Assembly (NCBI GenBank): GCA_021300155.1 | Contig: JAJTID010000097.1 | Location: 1-64,000, forward strand | Origin: Pirellula sp. | GTDB taxonomy: Bacteria; Planctomycetota; Planctomycetia; Pirellulales; Pirellulaceae | Direction of reading: 5' to 3' | Length of the DNA: 64,000 nt | In this document: in pieces, positions 41,284 through 51,584 of the stretch | Layout: each line of letters starts with the position of its first letter | Numbering within the stretch: position 1 is the first letter of the stretch | Translations under genes and position numbers: made by a program | Notes under the pieces: model-generated | Told to the model about the DNA's origin: nothing | The model's input: the letters and a program-made list of their open reading frames with translations, nothing else | Database searches by the model: none

Positions 41284-44200
41284 ATGGCAGTTGTAGAAAT
41301 GGGTCGGGAACGTCGTAGCAAATCACAAACGACGCAAGAAGCTAGGGGCGATCGAAGTGGACTGAAAATCGAGTCTTGTTTTTGCCCGACGGAAGTTGCA
41401 GACCCATTTGACACGGTTCAATGGGAGCTTCGCAGCGCCGTCATCAAAGATGAAAGTGGCAAGGCGCTGTTCGAACAAACCAATTGTGAAATCCCGGCAG
41501 ATTGGAGCCAATTGGCAACCAATGTCGTGGTCAGCAAGTACTTTTACGGCGACCCTACCAATCCAAAGGAACGAGAAAACTCCGTTCGACAGTTGATTCA
41601 TCGTGTAACACGGACGATGGCCGATTGGGGGATCGCGGACGGTTATTTCGATACTCCAGAGGACGGCGAGCGATTTTATCGTGAACTCACTTGGCTGTGC
41701 CTTCACCAAGTCGGCTCCTTTAACTCCCCGGTTTGGTTCAATGTAGGTCTTCACCAACAATACGATGTTTCCGGTGCGAAGTGCAACTGGCACTACAATG
41801 TGGCGACTGGGCAAGTGGAGCAACCTGAAAACCCGTACGAGTATCCACAGGGCTCGGCCTGCTTTATCCAAAGCGTTGGCGACAACATGGAAGACATCAT
41901 GCGACTCGCAACGAGCGAAGCCATGCTGTTCAAATTTGGATCTGGAACCGGTACAGATCTTTCCACAATTCGCAGTAGCCGAGAAAAGTTGTCGGGCGGC
42001 GGCAAGCCGAGTGGGCCTCTTTCCTTCATGCGTGTCTACGATCAAATCGCTGCCGTTGTGAAGTCTGGCGGCAAAACCCGCCGAGCGGCGAAAATGCAAT
42101 CGATCAAAGTTTGGCACCCAGACGTGATGGAATTTATTGAGTGCAAATGGAAGGAAGAGCAAAAAGCTCACGCGTTGATTCGCGAAGGCTACGAATCAAA
42201 CTTCAACGGCGAAGCCTACTCCTCGGTCATGTTCCAAAACGCCAACCTTTCTGTACGTGTAACGGACGAGTTTATGACCGCCGTCGCCGAGAACAAGCCG
42301 TGGAAGACAAGATGGGTCAGCGATAAGAGCGATACGGAACCGCCGACCTATCAAGCTCGAGATGTATTGAACCGAATGGCAGATTGCGCATGGCACTGCG
42401 GAGATCCCGGTGTTCAATACGACACGACGATCAACAAGTGGCACACGTGTCCGAACAGCGGCCGCATCAATGCGAGCAACCCTTGCTCGGAATACATGTT
42501 CCTCGATAACACCGCTTGCAATTTGGCTTCCATCAACCTCATGAAGTTCCGAAAAGAAGACGGAACCTTCGATGCGGATGGTTTTACTGCTGCTTGCCGA
42601 ATCTTCTTGATCGCCCAAGAGATTTTGGTAGATCATGCGAGCTATCCTACGGATCGAATTGCACACAACAGCCATTTGTTCCGTCCACTCGGTCTAGGGT
42701 ATTCGAATCTGGGTTCCTTGGCGATGACCACGGCGGCTCCGTACGATTCCCCAGAGGCTCATGGACTGTGCGGAGCGATCACAGCACTACTGCATGGTGC
42801 AGCTAATCTTACGAGTGCGGAAATTGCCGGAGTGGTTGGTCCGTTTGCTGAATACGATGACAACGCGGAACCGATGATGCGAGTCATGCAAATGCACCGC
42901 AACGCAGTCGAGCAAATCGACGATCGAGGACCAGGTTACTTGAAAGAGGCAGCCAGAAACCTTTGGGATCGCGTTCTAGAAGCTGGCCATCGCAACGGAT
43001 TCCGAAACGCCCAAGCGACCGTTTTGGCTCCGACCGGTACCATCAGCTTCATGATGGATTGCGACACGACAGGCATCGAGCCTGACATTGCACTGGTCAA
43101 GTACAAGCAACTCGCTGGCGGCGGAATGCTGAAGATCCTCAACAAATCGGTTGACCTCGGTCTTCGGACACTCGGTTATACAGAAGATCAAATTGTTGCG
43201 ATCGAAAAACACATCAGCGAAAAGGATACGATCGAAGGGGCTCCTTATCTCAAGACAGAACATCTTCCCGTATTCGATTGTGCGTTTACTCCTGCCAATG
43301 GAACTCGAAGTATTCGCTGGCAAGCTCACGTTGAAATGATGGCTGCGGCACAACCATTTTTGTCCGGTGCTATCAGCAAGACGGTGAACATGCCTAAGGA
43401 CAGCACTGTCGAAGATATTGCGCAAGCATACTTCTGGGGCTGGGAACTCGGACTAAAGGCGATCGCCATTTATCGAGATGGTTCGAAGCAAAGCCAACCT
43501 CTCTCCACAAAGTCCGAAGGCAAGAAGGCAGAAGAAGCTGCTGCCGCGAAGATTGTTGAGAAAGTCGTTTACAAGCCTCGCCGCGAACGATTGCCTGATA
43601 CCCGCAACTCCGTGACACACAAATTCAGCATCGCTGGGCATGAAGGTTACATCAGTGTCGGTTTGTATCCAGACGGTCGGCCAGGCGAAGTGTTTATCAC
43701 CATGGCCAAAGAAGGTAGCACCGTTGGCGGTTTGATGGACAGCTTTGGTACTTCGACATCGATTGCACTTCAGTACGGCGTGCCATTGGAAGTACTAGTC
43801 AACAAGTTTAGTCATACTCGGTTCGAGCCGATGGGCCACACTACCAATCCAGATATTCGAATCGCCAAGAGCTTGGTCGACTATATCTTCCGTTGGTTGG
43901 GGCTGACGTTCCTCGATAGCTACCGCGACGAGCACAAAGCAAAGCAAGAGTCGACATCATCAGCATCGAAGCCAGCCCCTGCTCCTACGCAGGTCAATGG
44001 TAACGGAGCCGAGGCACCGGTCGCACCGTCCGCCAGCTCGTATACCAAAGCGAAGTATGTTGGTTTCGAATCGATTCAAGCACGATTGACAGATGTCGCT
44101 CCGCCGCGAGAAACGACATCGCGAGAAACGACATCGTCTGCTCCAACGAGTATTGCTGGCAAGTCGGAGTCCCGCGATTCTCAGTTCGCTAGCTTCCAAG

Positions 44201-44298
44201 GTGATGCACCGAGCTGCGACAACTGCGGTTCCATCACCGTGCGAAACGGGAATTGTTACCTTTGCCACAACTGCGGCAACAGCCTCGGATGCAGCTAA
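41284..44298 (+). CDS. nrdJ: Vitamin B12-dependent (class II) ribonucleotide reductase
   Basis: NPCSEYMFLDNTACNLASINLMKF, ATVLAPTGTISFMMDCDTTGIEPD, KTVNMPKDSTVEDI, C-terminal Zn-finger-like CDNCGSITVRNGNCYLCHNCGNSLGCS. Start at ATG 41284. Confidence 0.96.
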   Translation: MAVVEMGRERRSKSQTTQEARGDRSGLKIESCFCPTEVADPFDTVQWELRSAVIKDESGKALFEQTNCEIPADWSQLATNVVVSKYFYGDPTNPKERENSVRQLIHRVTRTMADWGIADGYFDTPEDGERFYRELTWLCLHQVGSFNSPVWFNVGLHQQYDVSGAKCNWHYNVATGQVEQPENPYEYPQGSACFIQSVGDNMEDIMRLATSEAMLFKFGSGTGTDLSTIRSSREKLSGGGKPSGPLSFMRVYDQIAAVVKSGGKTRRAAKMQSIKVWHPDVMEFIECKWKEEQKAHALIREGYESNFNGEAYSSVMFQNANLSVRVTDEFMTAVAENKPWKTRWVSDKSDTEPPTYQARDVLNRMADCAWHCGDPGVQYDTTINKWHTCPNSGRINASNPCSEYMFLDNTACNLASINLMKFRKEDGTFDADGFTAACRIFLIAQEILVDHASYPTDRIAHNSHLFRPLGLGYSNLGSLAMTTAAPYDSPEAHGLCGAITALLHGAANLTSAEIAGVVGPFAEYDDNAEPMMRVMQMHRNAVEQIDDRGPGYLKEAARNLWDRVLEAGHRNGFRNAQATVLAPTGTISFMMDCDTTGIEPDIALVKYKQLAGGGMLKILNKSVDLGLRTLGYTEDQIVAIEKHISEKDTIEGAPYLKTEHLPVFDCAFTPANGTRSIRWQAHVEMMAAAQPFLSGAISKTVNMPKDSTVEDIAQAYFWGWELGLKAIAIYRDGSKQSQPLSTKSEGKKAEEAAAAKIVEKVVYKPRRERLPDTRNSVTHKFSIAGHEGYISVGLYPDGRPGEVFITMAKEGSTVGGLMDSFGTSTSIALQYGVPLEVLVNKFSHTRFEPMGHTTNPDIRIAKSLVDYIFRWLGLTFLDSYRDEHKAKQESTSSASKPAPAPTQVNGNGAEAPVAPSASSYTKAKYVGFESIQARLTDVAPPRETTSRETTSSAPTSIAGKSESRDSQFASFQGDAPSCDNCGSITVRNGNCYLCHNCGNSLGCS

Positions 44299-44325
44299 GT
44301 CGTTCTCAGCGAGAGTCGATTAAAG

Positions 44326-44362
44326 AAACAGCTCTGGATTAAATCAGAGCTGTTTTCGTTTT
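44326..44362 (+). terminator. Rho-independent terminator after nrdJ
   Basis: AAACAGCTCTG-GATTAAAT-CAGAGCTGTTT followed by TCGTTTT; 11 bp perfect stem. Confidence 0.8.
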
Positions 44363-44723
44363 GAGATATTTGATTGGAGCGATTCTTCCGCAACTCGGAC
44401 AGTGAGAGCGTGAGCGGGGAGTCTGCGTCCCTTGCTCGTGCAGCGGATTGGGAATAATTGAGCCTGCCAGCCGACTAACCCTAATCTAGTCACTTTCCGG
44501 GCATTTCAAAAGCGTTGATCTTTTCTCTGTGGATATTTTCACCCGAAGTGCTAAAACGACCGGTTGGTTGTGTGCCATGAACAACGACTCAATAACGAAC
44601 GATGACCGACAGGAACAATCCAACCCACAATCGAGTCGAATCGTGTTGTGCAAACCCAACGGGGTTTTACAATCACCACATCTTTACCATCCCAAGATCT
44701 CAATCGATCGACTTGAGACAAAG

Positions 44724-45113
44724 CTAGAATATCCACTTGACTAGATGAGGAGCAAATCGACAGATTCCAATCCCTGCTGCCAAGACGGAGGCGATTAGTA
44801 CTGCCGTTGCCGCGACATCTTTGGCATCGCGAATTGCAGGATGATACTCAAGAGTAATGGCATCTGCCAAAGACTCGAGGCAAGTGTTAAAGGCCTCCGT
44901 CATCCACACCAACCCCATCGCGAGCATCAGCCAACACCAGTCATCGCGAGATACACCGAGCGACATACCCGCGACGATGACACCTAGCGTGACCACCGCA
45001 TGGATTCGAGCGTTGTGTTCTGTGACAATCAGCTTCGAAAAACCTCGAAATGCATGGACGAAGCTCTGATACCTTTTAGCCCAGCTGAATTTTCCGGAAC
45101 ATTCATCCTTCAT
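44724..45113 (-). CDS. dgkA: Diacylglycerol kinase family protein (DgkA-type)
   Basis: FVHAFRGFSKLIVTEHNARIHAVVTLGVI; LVWMTEAFNTCLESLADAITLEYHPAIRDAKDVAATAVLI. Start at ATG 45113 avoids overlap with pyrC. Confidence 0.9.
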   Translation of the reverse strand: MKDECSGKFSWAKRYQSFVHAFRGFSKLIVTEHNARIHAVVTLGVIVAGMSLGVSRDDWCWLMLAMGLVWMTEAFNTCLESLADAITLEYHPAIRDAKDVAATAVLIASVLAAGIGICRFAPHLVKWIF

Positions 45114-45174
45114 GCTTACTCTGCTTCTACAAAACAAACGGGCATCTCGCTTCAAATCCTCGGCCAGCCTGCGA

Positions 45175-46536
45175 TCAATTTTTCGACAAAGTCCCTGTTC
45201 CATGCTCGGTTGCCCAGTATCCTCCGAGGGATGGATCGAATTGCAATCGGCTTGCTGGCTTCTCGGCAACAATGCGACCAGTATTATATGTGAGATGTCC
45301 ACCTACCCACGTCTTTACTGGCCAACCTCTGAGAGTGCGGCCTGCCCAGGGGCTCCACTTCGATTTTGTAAATTGATTCTCGTTTCTGATGGTTCGTTCC
45401 ATGTTCGGATCGACCAATACCAAATCGGCATCGTAGCCCACTTCAATGCGTCCCTTTCCGACTATACCCCAAACTCGAGCAGGAGCATCGCTGGTCCAAG
45501 AAGCGATTTGATTCCAAGTGCAGTCGCCTCGACTCGCTCGATCTAACAAGAGAGCAAAGTAGTTTTCGACTGCAGGAAGACCGCTCGGTGACTTGGGATA
45601 GGGTTGTCGCTTTTCTTCTAGTGTATGAGGCGCATGGTCGGTCGCCACCACTTGGATTTTTCCAGCAACAAGCCCGTTCCATAGCCCAACGGTATCCTCT
45701 CGGTTCTTGATCGATGGATTCATCTGAATCAATGAGCCGAGCCTTGCGTAATCATCGACGCAGAACTCCCAATGGTGCGGGCACAATTCACACGTGATCA
45801 AATTGCGATGATCCGCCACCAACTCCAATTCGGCTGCAGTGCTGAGATGCAAAACGTGAAAGCGATGCGAATGGCGATGCGCGAGATCGATCGTTCTTTT
45901 GGTCGAGATCCATGCCGCGCGATGGTCTCGAATCCGTGAATGATCAGCTACCGTCGCTGCCTCGCCAATGGCAGCAGCATTGGCAAGGACCGTGGTTTCA
46001 TCTTCGCAATGTGCACAGATAGGAAGCGTGGTCTCGGCAAAGATTCGCTCCAATGCATCTTGTTCATCAACGAGCAAGTCACCGGTGCTAGAACCAATGA
46101 AGATCTTGATCCCAGGAACTCCGGTCGCTCGCTTGAGATCCTCCATGTTGTGGGCGGTTGCACCAATATAGAAGCCATAGTTCGCGATCGATTTGGTACT
46201 CGCAATCTGATACTTCTGTTCGATCAACTCCTGGTTGATAGCCGCCGGTTTTGTGTTGGGCATTTCCAAAAATGAAGTCACCCCGCCAGCAACGCACGCT
46301 TGGCTCGCCGTTAGTAGATCTTCTTTGTGCGTAAGGCCCGGCTCCCGAAAGTGAACTTGATCATCCACGAGTCCTGGGAACAAAAGAAACCCTTCGGCAT
46401 CCAAGACTTCGTCTGCTTGCGAAGTTGATGGAGCGTCGATACTTGCAATGATGCCGTTATCAATCAAAACATTGGTTTTAACCGTAGCTTTCGGGCAGAC
46501 CACCATCGCGTTACGGATTAGAAGACAACGTGCCAT
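45175..46536 (-). CDS. pyrC: Dihydroorotase
   Basis: [72 protein letters not shown]. Start at MARCLLIRN. Confidence 0.92.
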   Translation of the reverse strand: MARCLLIRNAMVVCPKATVKTNVLIDNGIIASIDAPSTSQADEVLDAEGFLLFPGLVDDQVHFREPGLTHKEDLLTASQACVAGGVTSFLEMPNTKPAAINQELIEQKYQIASTKSIANYGFYIGATAHNMEDLKRATGVPGIKIFIGSSTGDLLVDEQDALERIFAETTLPICAHCEDETTVLANAAAIGEAATVADHSRIRDHRAAWISTKRTIDLAHRHSHRFHVLHLSTAAELELVADHRNLITCELCPHHWEFCVDDYARLGSLIQMNPSIKNREDTVGLWNGLVAGKIQVVATDHAPHTLEEKRQPYPKSPSGLPAVENYFALLLDRASRGDCTWNQIASWTSDAPARVWGIVGKGRIEVGYDADLVLVDPNMERTIRNENQFTKSKWSPWAGRTLRGWPVKTWVGGHLTYNTGRIVAEKPASRLQFDPSLGGYWATEHGTGTLSKN

Positions 46537-46675
46537 TGGGACCTCACTTATCAAATAAATGGCTGAAAGTTTCCTTTCGGCCACGGGTAGTTGAACTTTG
46601 ACTACAATTTGGGCTAGTTCGCGGGTTGAGTCCATACCCCGCCTCTAGGATTTTTTGAATGGAAAGGGATTCGAC

Positions 46676-47482
46676 GTGAGTCGCAAGATTATCGCTAAAG
46701 CAGATGATTCCATGCTCGGTGGTTTGCTGGTGTTCGGCGCTATTGTGCTCGGGTCCATGTCCGTCATCTTGTTTCAATCTAGCAAGCAGAATAGGCAATC
46801 GGCCGCACAAGATTGGGGAGGACTCGTTGAAAAAGCAATCGCAACTGGTTCGACAGATGCGCTTCTCAAAGAATTAGATGTCGCGATCTCAAAAGACACC
46901 TCCAATTATCAGCTCTACCTCGAAAGGGGGTCGCTCAGATTTCGAACAGGAAAAATCGAGCTCTCCATCGAGGACTTTGATAAGTGCATCGACATATTGC
47001 CTGACTCAAAGCCCTATCTCTGGCAACGCGGCATTGCTCTGTTTTACGCCCGAAAATACGATCTCGGCAAAGAACAGTTTGAGGTACATCGATCCGTGAA
47101 TCCGAACGACGTAGAAAATGCGTTTTGGCATTTCCTGTGCGCAGCAAAACTCAAGGGAGCCGACGAAGCCTCCAAGGATATCTTGCTTTCCGGATTCGAC
47201 TCACGGGAACCACTCATGCAAGTTCAAAAAATGATTGCGGGGAAAATGGAGCCCAGCGAAGTGGAAGAGTCCATGAAGGGTGGCGGCAAATCAGTTCTAT
47301 TTTACGGACATCTTTATCTCGGTCTTTTTTTCGACGCCAAAAAAGATCTAGCAAAAGCCAAGGAACATCTCGCGAAGTGCGTTGCAGTGAAATACCCCGG
47401 CTACATGTACGATGTCGCAAAACTCCATCTCAAGATGCTTGAAGAGTCCAGCCCGGCAGAAACCAAGCCTAGTCAGCGCTAA
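46676..47482 (+). CDS. TPR-repeat membrane-anchored protein
   Basis: N-terminal TM (LGGLLVFGAIVLGSMSVILFQ) and TPR-like repeats (YQLYLERGSLRFRTGKIELSIEDFDKCIDILPDSKPYLWQRGIALFYARKYDLGKEQFE). GTG start at 46676 or TTG at 46655. Confidence 0.7.
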   Translation: MSRKIIAKADDSMLGGLLVFGAIVLGSMSVILFQSSKQNRQSAAQDWGGLVEKAIATGSTDALLKELDVAISKDTSNYQLYLERGSLRFRTGKIELSIEDFDKCIDILPDSKPYLWQRGIALFYARKYDLGKEQFEVHRSVNPNDVENAFWHFLCAAKLKGADEASKDILLSGFDSREPLMQVQKMIAGKMEPSEVEESMKGGGKSVLFYGHLYLGLFFDAKKDLAKAKEHLAKCVAVKYPGYMYDVAKLHLKMLEESSPAETKPSQR

Positions 47483-47797
47483 AGTCGATGGAATCACTGA
47501 AATCGTTTGCGCCCAACCTCCAGAGATAAATTTTTGGGCATTTATTTATCGAAATGGTTTTCTTTTTTCTAACTGACGCTAATAATGTGGGCATCTGGCC
47601 GATGGGTTCCCACGGAAGAAATTCGGCTCGATCAAAATTCCCCATTGTGTTTTAACTGGATTTCGGGCGTGACCAGTTAGGGCACTTTGGGGTTTTTTTT
47701 TGACTTGGTTTTTGATTCGCTTGTATGTAGGGATCAATGTGTGTTACTTTTGATCCGCCTACGGTCTTGACCGAGCTTTTTATGGACCTGTGTTTCA

Positions 47798-48817
47798 ATG
47801 ATGGATGAATCACACCAAAGAAGTGCGACAGTGCCTGCCATTCGAAGTCTTCTCGGGATTTCTAGCTTGGTCGCTTTGATCGCCTTTAGTCTATGGTCCC
47901 TCAAGTCATCGAATAGCCTCAAGCCACTCGACGGTACGAAACTGCAAACAAACTCGAGTCCCACGAATTCTTCTCCGTCGATCGACTGGGAGAAAATTGC
48001 TTCGACTCATTTGTTGCGATGTCAACAGCGAGTATCTGCCGCTTCGCAACGTCATACGGAGCCAGTTGTCGATTTACTCAACCGAGCTCAAATCAAAGTC
48101 CCGAAGTTTTCGAAAACGGCATTAAGCTTCGCAAGCAAGTGGCGATTGATCGCGGATTCCGTTCCCTACACCAAAGGAGATAGAAACGAAGTCTTCTTGC
48201 GCGAACAATTCGAATCGACGGTGCTCCGAAGCTCCGATTTAGAAGATGCGATTGAGGAGTCGATCGCTTCATTTCTCCAAGAGATTCGAAGTATTGAGAA
48301 TCAGATGCTCGTCGAACTGCGCGCCGACCTCGACGACTTCCCGCAAATCGATTGGTCGAAATGGAAAGATGACGAAACCATGCTTCAGCAATTCGACATC
48401 GCTATCGCAACCGCCATGGATTCGTCGAATACAGATTTCAAGAACGCCGTGGGGTCGCAGTTGATCTCGCTCATCGCGGGTGAAGTTCTGACACAAGTCG
48501 CAGTACGCGTCGGCGTGTCCGCAGGAATTCTGGGAACCGGTGCGGCTTCAGGCTGGGCCACATTGGGTATTGGTGTGGTGGCTGGCATCGTGATCGACCA
48601 AATCGTCTCGACCGTTTGGAAGTATTGGGACAATCCCGAAACAGAACTCACGGATCAGATACAATTTCAACTCAGCAACCTTCAACGACTGATCTGCGAA
48701 GGGGACGAGACAACCCAGGGGCTACGGCAACATTACACGCGAGTTGCCGACGAACGAGATTCCCTCCGCCGACAGGCCATCCTTAGCCTCTTGAAAAACA
48801 TAGAGCCGACTCCGTAA
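47798..48817 (+). CDS. Membrane protein with Gly-rich hydrophobic segment, unknown function
   Basis: N-terminal TM plus internal Gly-rich hydrophobic stretch VAVRVGVSAGILGTGAASGWATLGIGVVAGIVIDQIVSTVW; 17 bp gap to the next gene. Confidence 0.65.
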   Translation: MMDESHQRSATVPAIRSLLGISSLVALIAFSLWSLKSSNSLKPLDGTKLQTNSSPTNSSPSIDWEKIASTHLLRCQQRVSAASQRHTEPVVDLLNRAQIKVPKFSKTALSFASKWRLIADSVPYTKGDRNEVFLREQFESTVLRSSDLEDAIEESIASFLQEIRSIENQMLVELRADLDDFPQIDWSKWKDDETMLQQFDIAIATAMDSSNTDFKNAVGSQLISLIAGEVLTQVAVRVGVSAGILGTGAASGWATLGIGVVAGIVIDQIVSTVWKYWDNPETELTDQIQFQLSNLQRLICEGDETTQGLRQHYTRVADERDSLRRQAILSLLKNIEPTP

Positions 48818-48834
48818 CAAAGCGAGAATGAGCC

Positions 48835-49680
48835 ATGAATACTACTAACTCATTGTTTTGTAGATATCTTTTTGTATCGGTCTGTATAGGGTTCGGAGTC
48901 CTGGTGCCAAACGCGAATGGTCAAGTGACTTCTGCAGCGATTCGAGAGCTAACTGAGTTTGTAGCGAAGAAATTTAGTAAGGAAGTCGCTGAAGAAGGGG
49001 CGGAAATTGTATCGCGCAAGATCGAAACCGTCGTTGCTCAGTTGGGTGACGAAGCGGTGGATGCAATTCGAGCTGTCGGCCCCAAGGCCATTCGATGGAT
49101 TGAAGCTTCTGCAACCGATGGAGCTCAATCCGCTCGACTGATCTCACGATTCGGCGATGAAGCTGCCTGGGTGGTCACCGACCCTGCCAGACGTGCCATC
49201 GCCGCAAAAATGGGTGATGATGCAGCGGCTGCAATGATCAAGCTTGGACAACCAGCAGAGAAGATCCTAGAACTCGGTGGTGAATCCGCAGCGAAAGCAA
49301 CCGCTCAACTGTCCGCCAAAAATGGTCGGCAATTGGCAATGCTGGCGGACGATTCAACAAGCGCTGCTTTAGTGAAGAACGATGCTCTCATGCAGACGAT
49401 TGCAAAGTTCGGTGACAAAGGTATGGAGTTCATCTGGAAGAACAAAGCTAGCCTCGCAGTCGCAGCAACACTGACCGCGTTCTTGGCCAATCCCGAACCC
49501 TTCATCGAGGGAACACAATCCCTCGCTCAAGTAGCAGCCGACGCAGCCGTCGAACCGATTGCACGCGAAATCGCATCCAGTACCAACTGGACCCTAACGA
49601 TCGGATTGCTGGTCTTGGCCCTCTGTGCCTACCTGCTCATCAAGCACTGGATCACTCAACCAAGACGAATCGCAAAGTAG
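48835..49680 (+). CDS. Secreted/tail-anchored helical-repeat protein, unknown function
   Basis: Signal peptide, recurring (F/L/M)GD(E/D)A helical units, C-terminal TM (LTIGLLVLALCAYLLIKHW). Confidence 0.65.
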   Translation: MNTTNSLFCRYLFVSVCIGFGVLVPNANGQVTSAAIRELTEFVAKKFSKEVAEEGAEIVSRKIETVVAQLGDEAVDAIRAVGPKAIRWIEASATDGAQSARLISRFGDEAAWVVTDPARRAIAAKMGDDAAAAMIKLGQPAEKILELGGESAAKATAQLSAKNGRQLAMLADDSTSAALVKNDALMQTIAKFGDKGMEFIWKNKASLAVAATLTAFLANPEPFIEGTQSLAQVAADAAVEPIAREIASSTNWTLTIGLLVLALCAYLLIKHWITQPRRIAK

Positions 49681-49877
49681 ATCCCAGCACTGATAAAGAC
49701 AGCCAAGGTTTACGCAATTGGTTTCATTCTAGGAATGATCTCGCTTCTCGCAACAACTATCGGCAATTCAACTTTTGACGATCGCAGCCAATTAAAAAGC
49801 CCAAAGCAGTCCGATCGTTGTTATCAACTTCTTTGAGCCCGATTAAGAAACTTGTGACAATAAAGTTCCGCAGCGGC

Positions 49878-51443
49878 TTAACTCGTTGTCGAGTCTCCGT
49901 TAGGTGCTCGCAATTTGCTGTGCCGATATCCGTATACAAAGTAGATCGCCAATCCCAATAGAAGCCAAAAGAGAAGTCGCAACCAGTTCTCGCCTGGTAA
50001 TGAGAGCATCAGAAGAAAGCACAAAATGATTCCCATGAGAGGAAACCATGGGGAAAACGGACACTGAAAGGGTCTTACTCGATGCGGGTCCGTTATCCGA
50101 AGTACGAGTACCGAGGTGCAAACGAGCGCGAAAGCGAAAAGGGTCCCGATACTTGTTAGATCAGCCAGAATATTTAATGGAAGCAGACTAGCTGCTGCTG
50201 CCACGACGAAACCTGTCAACATCGTCGATTTGTGGGGTGTTCGAAACTTCGGGTGAATCGCTCCAAAAAAGCTATAGGGCAACAAACCATCTCTTGCCAT
50301 GGCCAAGAAAATGCGAGGCTGCCCCATCATCATGACCAAGAGAACCGAAGTAATACCCGCAATCGCGCCCAACGTTACGACGAACTGTGCGAAGGCGAAC
50401 CCGACTTTTTCAAAAGCACTCGCTACAGGCGCGTTTTTATCGATCTCAGCATAAGGGACCATTCCAGTCAGAACTGCTGAGACAAGTACATAGAGAATTG
50501 TGCATATAACTAGTGAACCGATGATACCAATGGGTAAATCTCTTTTCGGGTTTTTGGCTTCTTCAGCCTGAGTGGATACCGCATCAAACCCGAGATAAGC
50601 GAAGATGACACCTGCCGCACCCGCCATGACTCCCTTTTCGGACCAGTCCGAGATCTGGTATCCAAAAAGAGTGATTCCACCATAACCATAAGGAGCGAAG
50701 TCATTGGTCCAATTTGCGGGATCGACATATCGGAATCCTGCAATAATCACGAAAAGGACAACCGAAACTTTGATCGCCACCATGACGCCGTTTGCAAACG
50801 CGCTCTCCTTAATTCCTCGAACAAGAATCATGGTTACCAACGCTGTGATGAGAATCGCTGGCAGATCAAAGTAAAACCCGGTCGAAAAAAAAGAACCCGC
50901 AGAGACGACAATTTTCTCACCGGACGCAACGGTTTTCTCGACTTGTTCACTTGCTGAATTGAAATCAAAAGGCGCGTCCGAGAATCGATAGAGAAAGCCC
51001 TCTTCAGAAAAGACATTTGCATTCAGTTGCTGCAAGAGTTTCTGAAGATATTTGGACCACCCATGTGCCACGGTTGAAGATGCAACTGCGTATTCAAGCA
51101 CGAGATCCCAACCAATAATCCATGCCATCAACTCTCCCAAGGTTGCGTACGCATAGTTGTACGCGGAGCCAGCAACTGGAGCCATGGATGCAAATTCGGC
51201 ATAGCATAGTGCGGCAAAGACGCAAGCCAGACCGGCGACAACAAACGATAGCATGATTGCTGGTCCAGCCTGGTCAGCTGCGGCTTTACCTACCAGCACA
51301 AAAATGCCCGTCCCAATGATCGCTCCAACTCCAAGCGACGTTAAGGCTAATGGCCCCAAAGATCGCTTCAGCGATTCGCCACGCTCCATTTCGTCAACCA
51401 TGGAGTCTAATGATTTCTTTCGAAAAAGTTGATTGGTTGCCAC
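49878..51443 (-). CDS. APC-family amino acid permease
   Basis: LGPLALTSLGVGAIIGTGIFVLVGKAAADQAGPAIMLSFVVAGL; AYNYAYATLGELMAWIIGWDLVLEY; GFDAVSTQAEEAKNPKRDLPIGIIGSL. Confidence 0.93.
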   Translation of the reverse strand: MATNQLFRKKSLDSMVDEMERGESLKRSLGPLALTSLGVGAIIGTGIFVLVGKAAADQAGPAIMLSFVVAGLACVFAALCYAEFASMAPVAGSAYNYAYATLGELMAWIIGWDLVLEYAVASSTVAHGWSKYLQKLLQQLNANVFSEEGFLYRFSDAPFDFNSASEQVEKTVASGEKIVVSAGSFFSTGFYFDLPAILITALVTMILVRGIKESAFANGVMVAIKVSVVLFVIIAGFRYVDPANWTNDFAPYGYGGITLFGYQISDWSEKGVMAGAAGVIFAYLGFDAVSTQAEEAKNPKRDLPIGIIGSLVICTILYVLVSAVLTGMVPYAEIDKNAPVASAFEKVGFAFAQFVVTLGAIAGITSVLLVMMMGQPRIFLAMARDGLLPYSFFGAIHPKFRTPHKSTMLTGFVVAAAASLLPLNILADLTSIGTLFAFALVCTSVLVLRITDPHRVRPFQCPFSPWFPLMGIILCFLLMLSLPGENWLRLLFWLLLGLAIYFVYGYRHSKLRAPNGDSTTS

Positions 51444-51584
51444 TTCTAACTTATCCCTTTCAGAATTGCTGGAGGATCATGCCGCAAAACAATGCACCAA
51501 TATAATTGGGGCTTCCGCCTTTTGGATCGCCGCTACCAAACAAACAATATAATCTCTCGAAGAGGCAAGAGATCAACGCGACCT

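Noticed and set aside
41018-41318. Small plus-strand ORFs upstream of nrdJ
   Set aside because: Overlapping frames, no recognisable domain, low-complexity composition; likely chance ORFs.
44529-44744. 71-aa plus-strand ORF between nrdJ and dgkA
   Set aside because: No domain, opposed by an equally long antisense ORF; probably intergenic.
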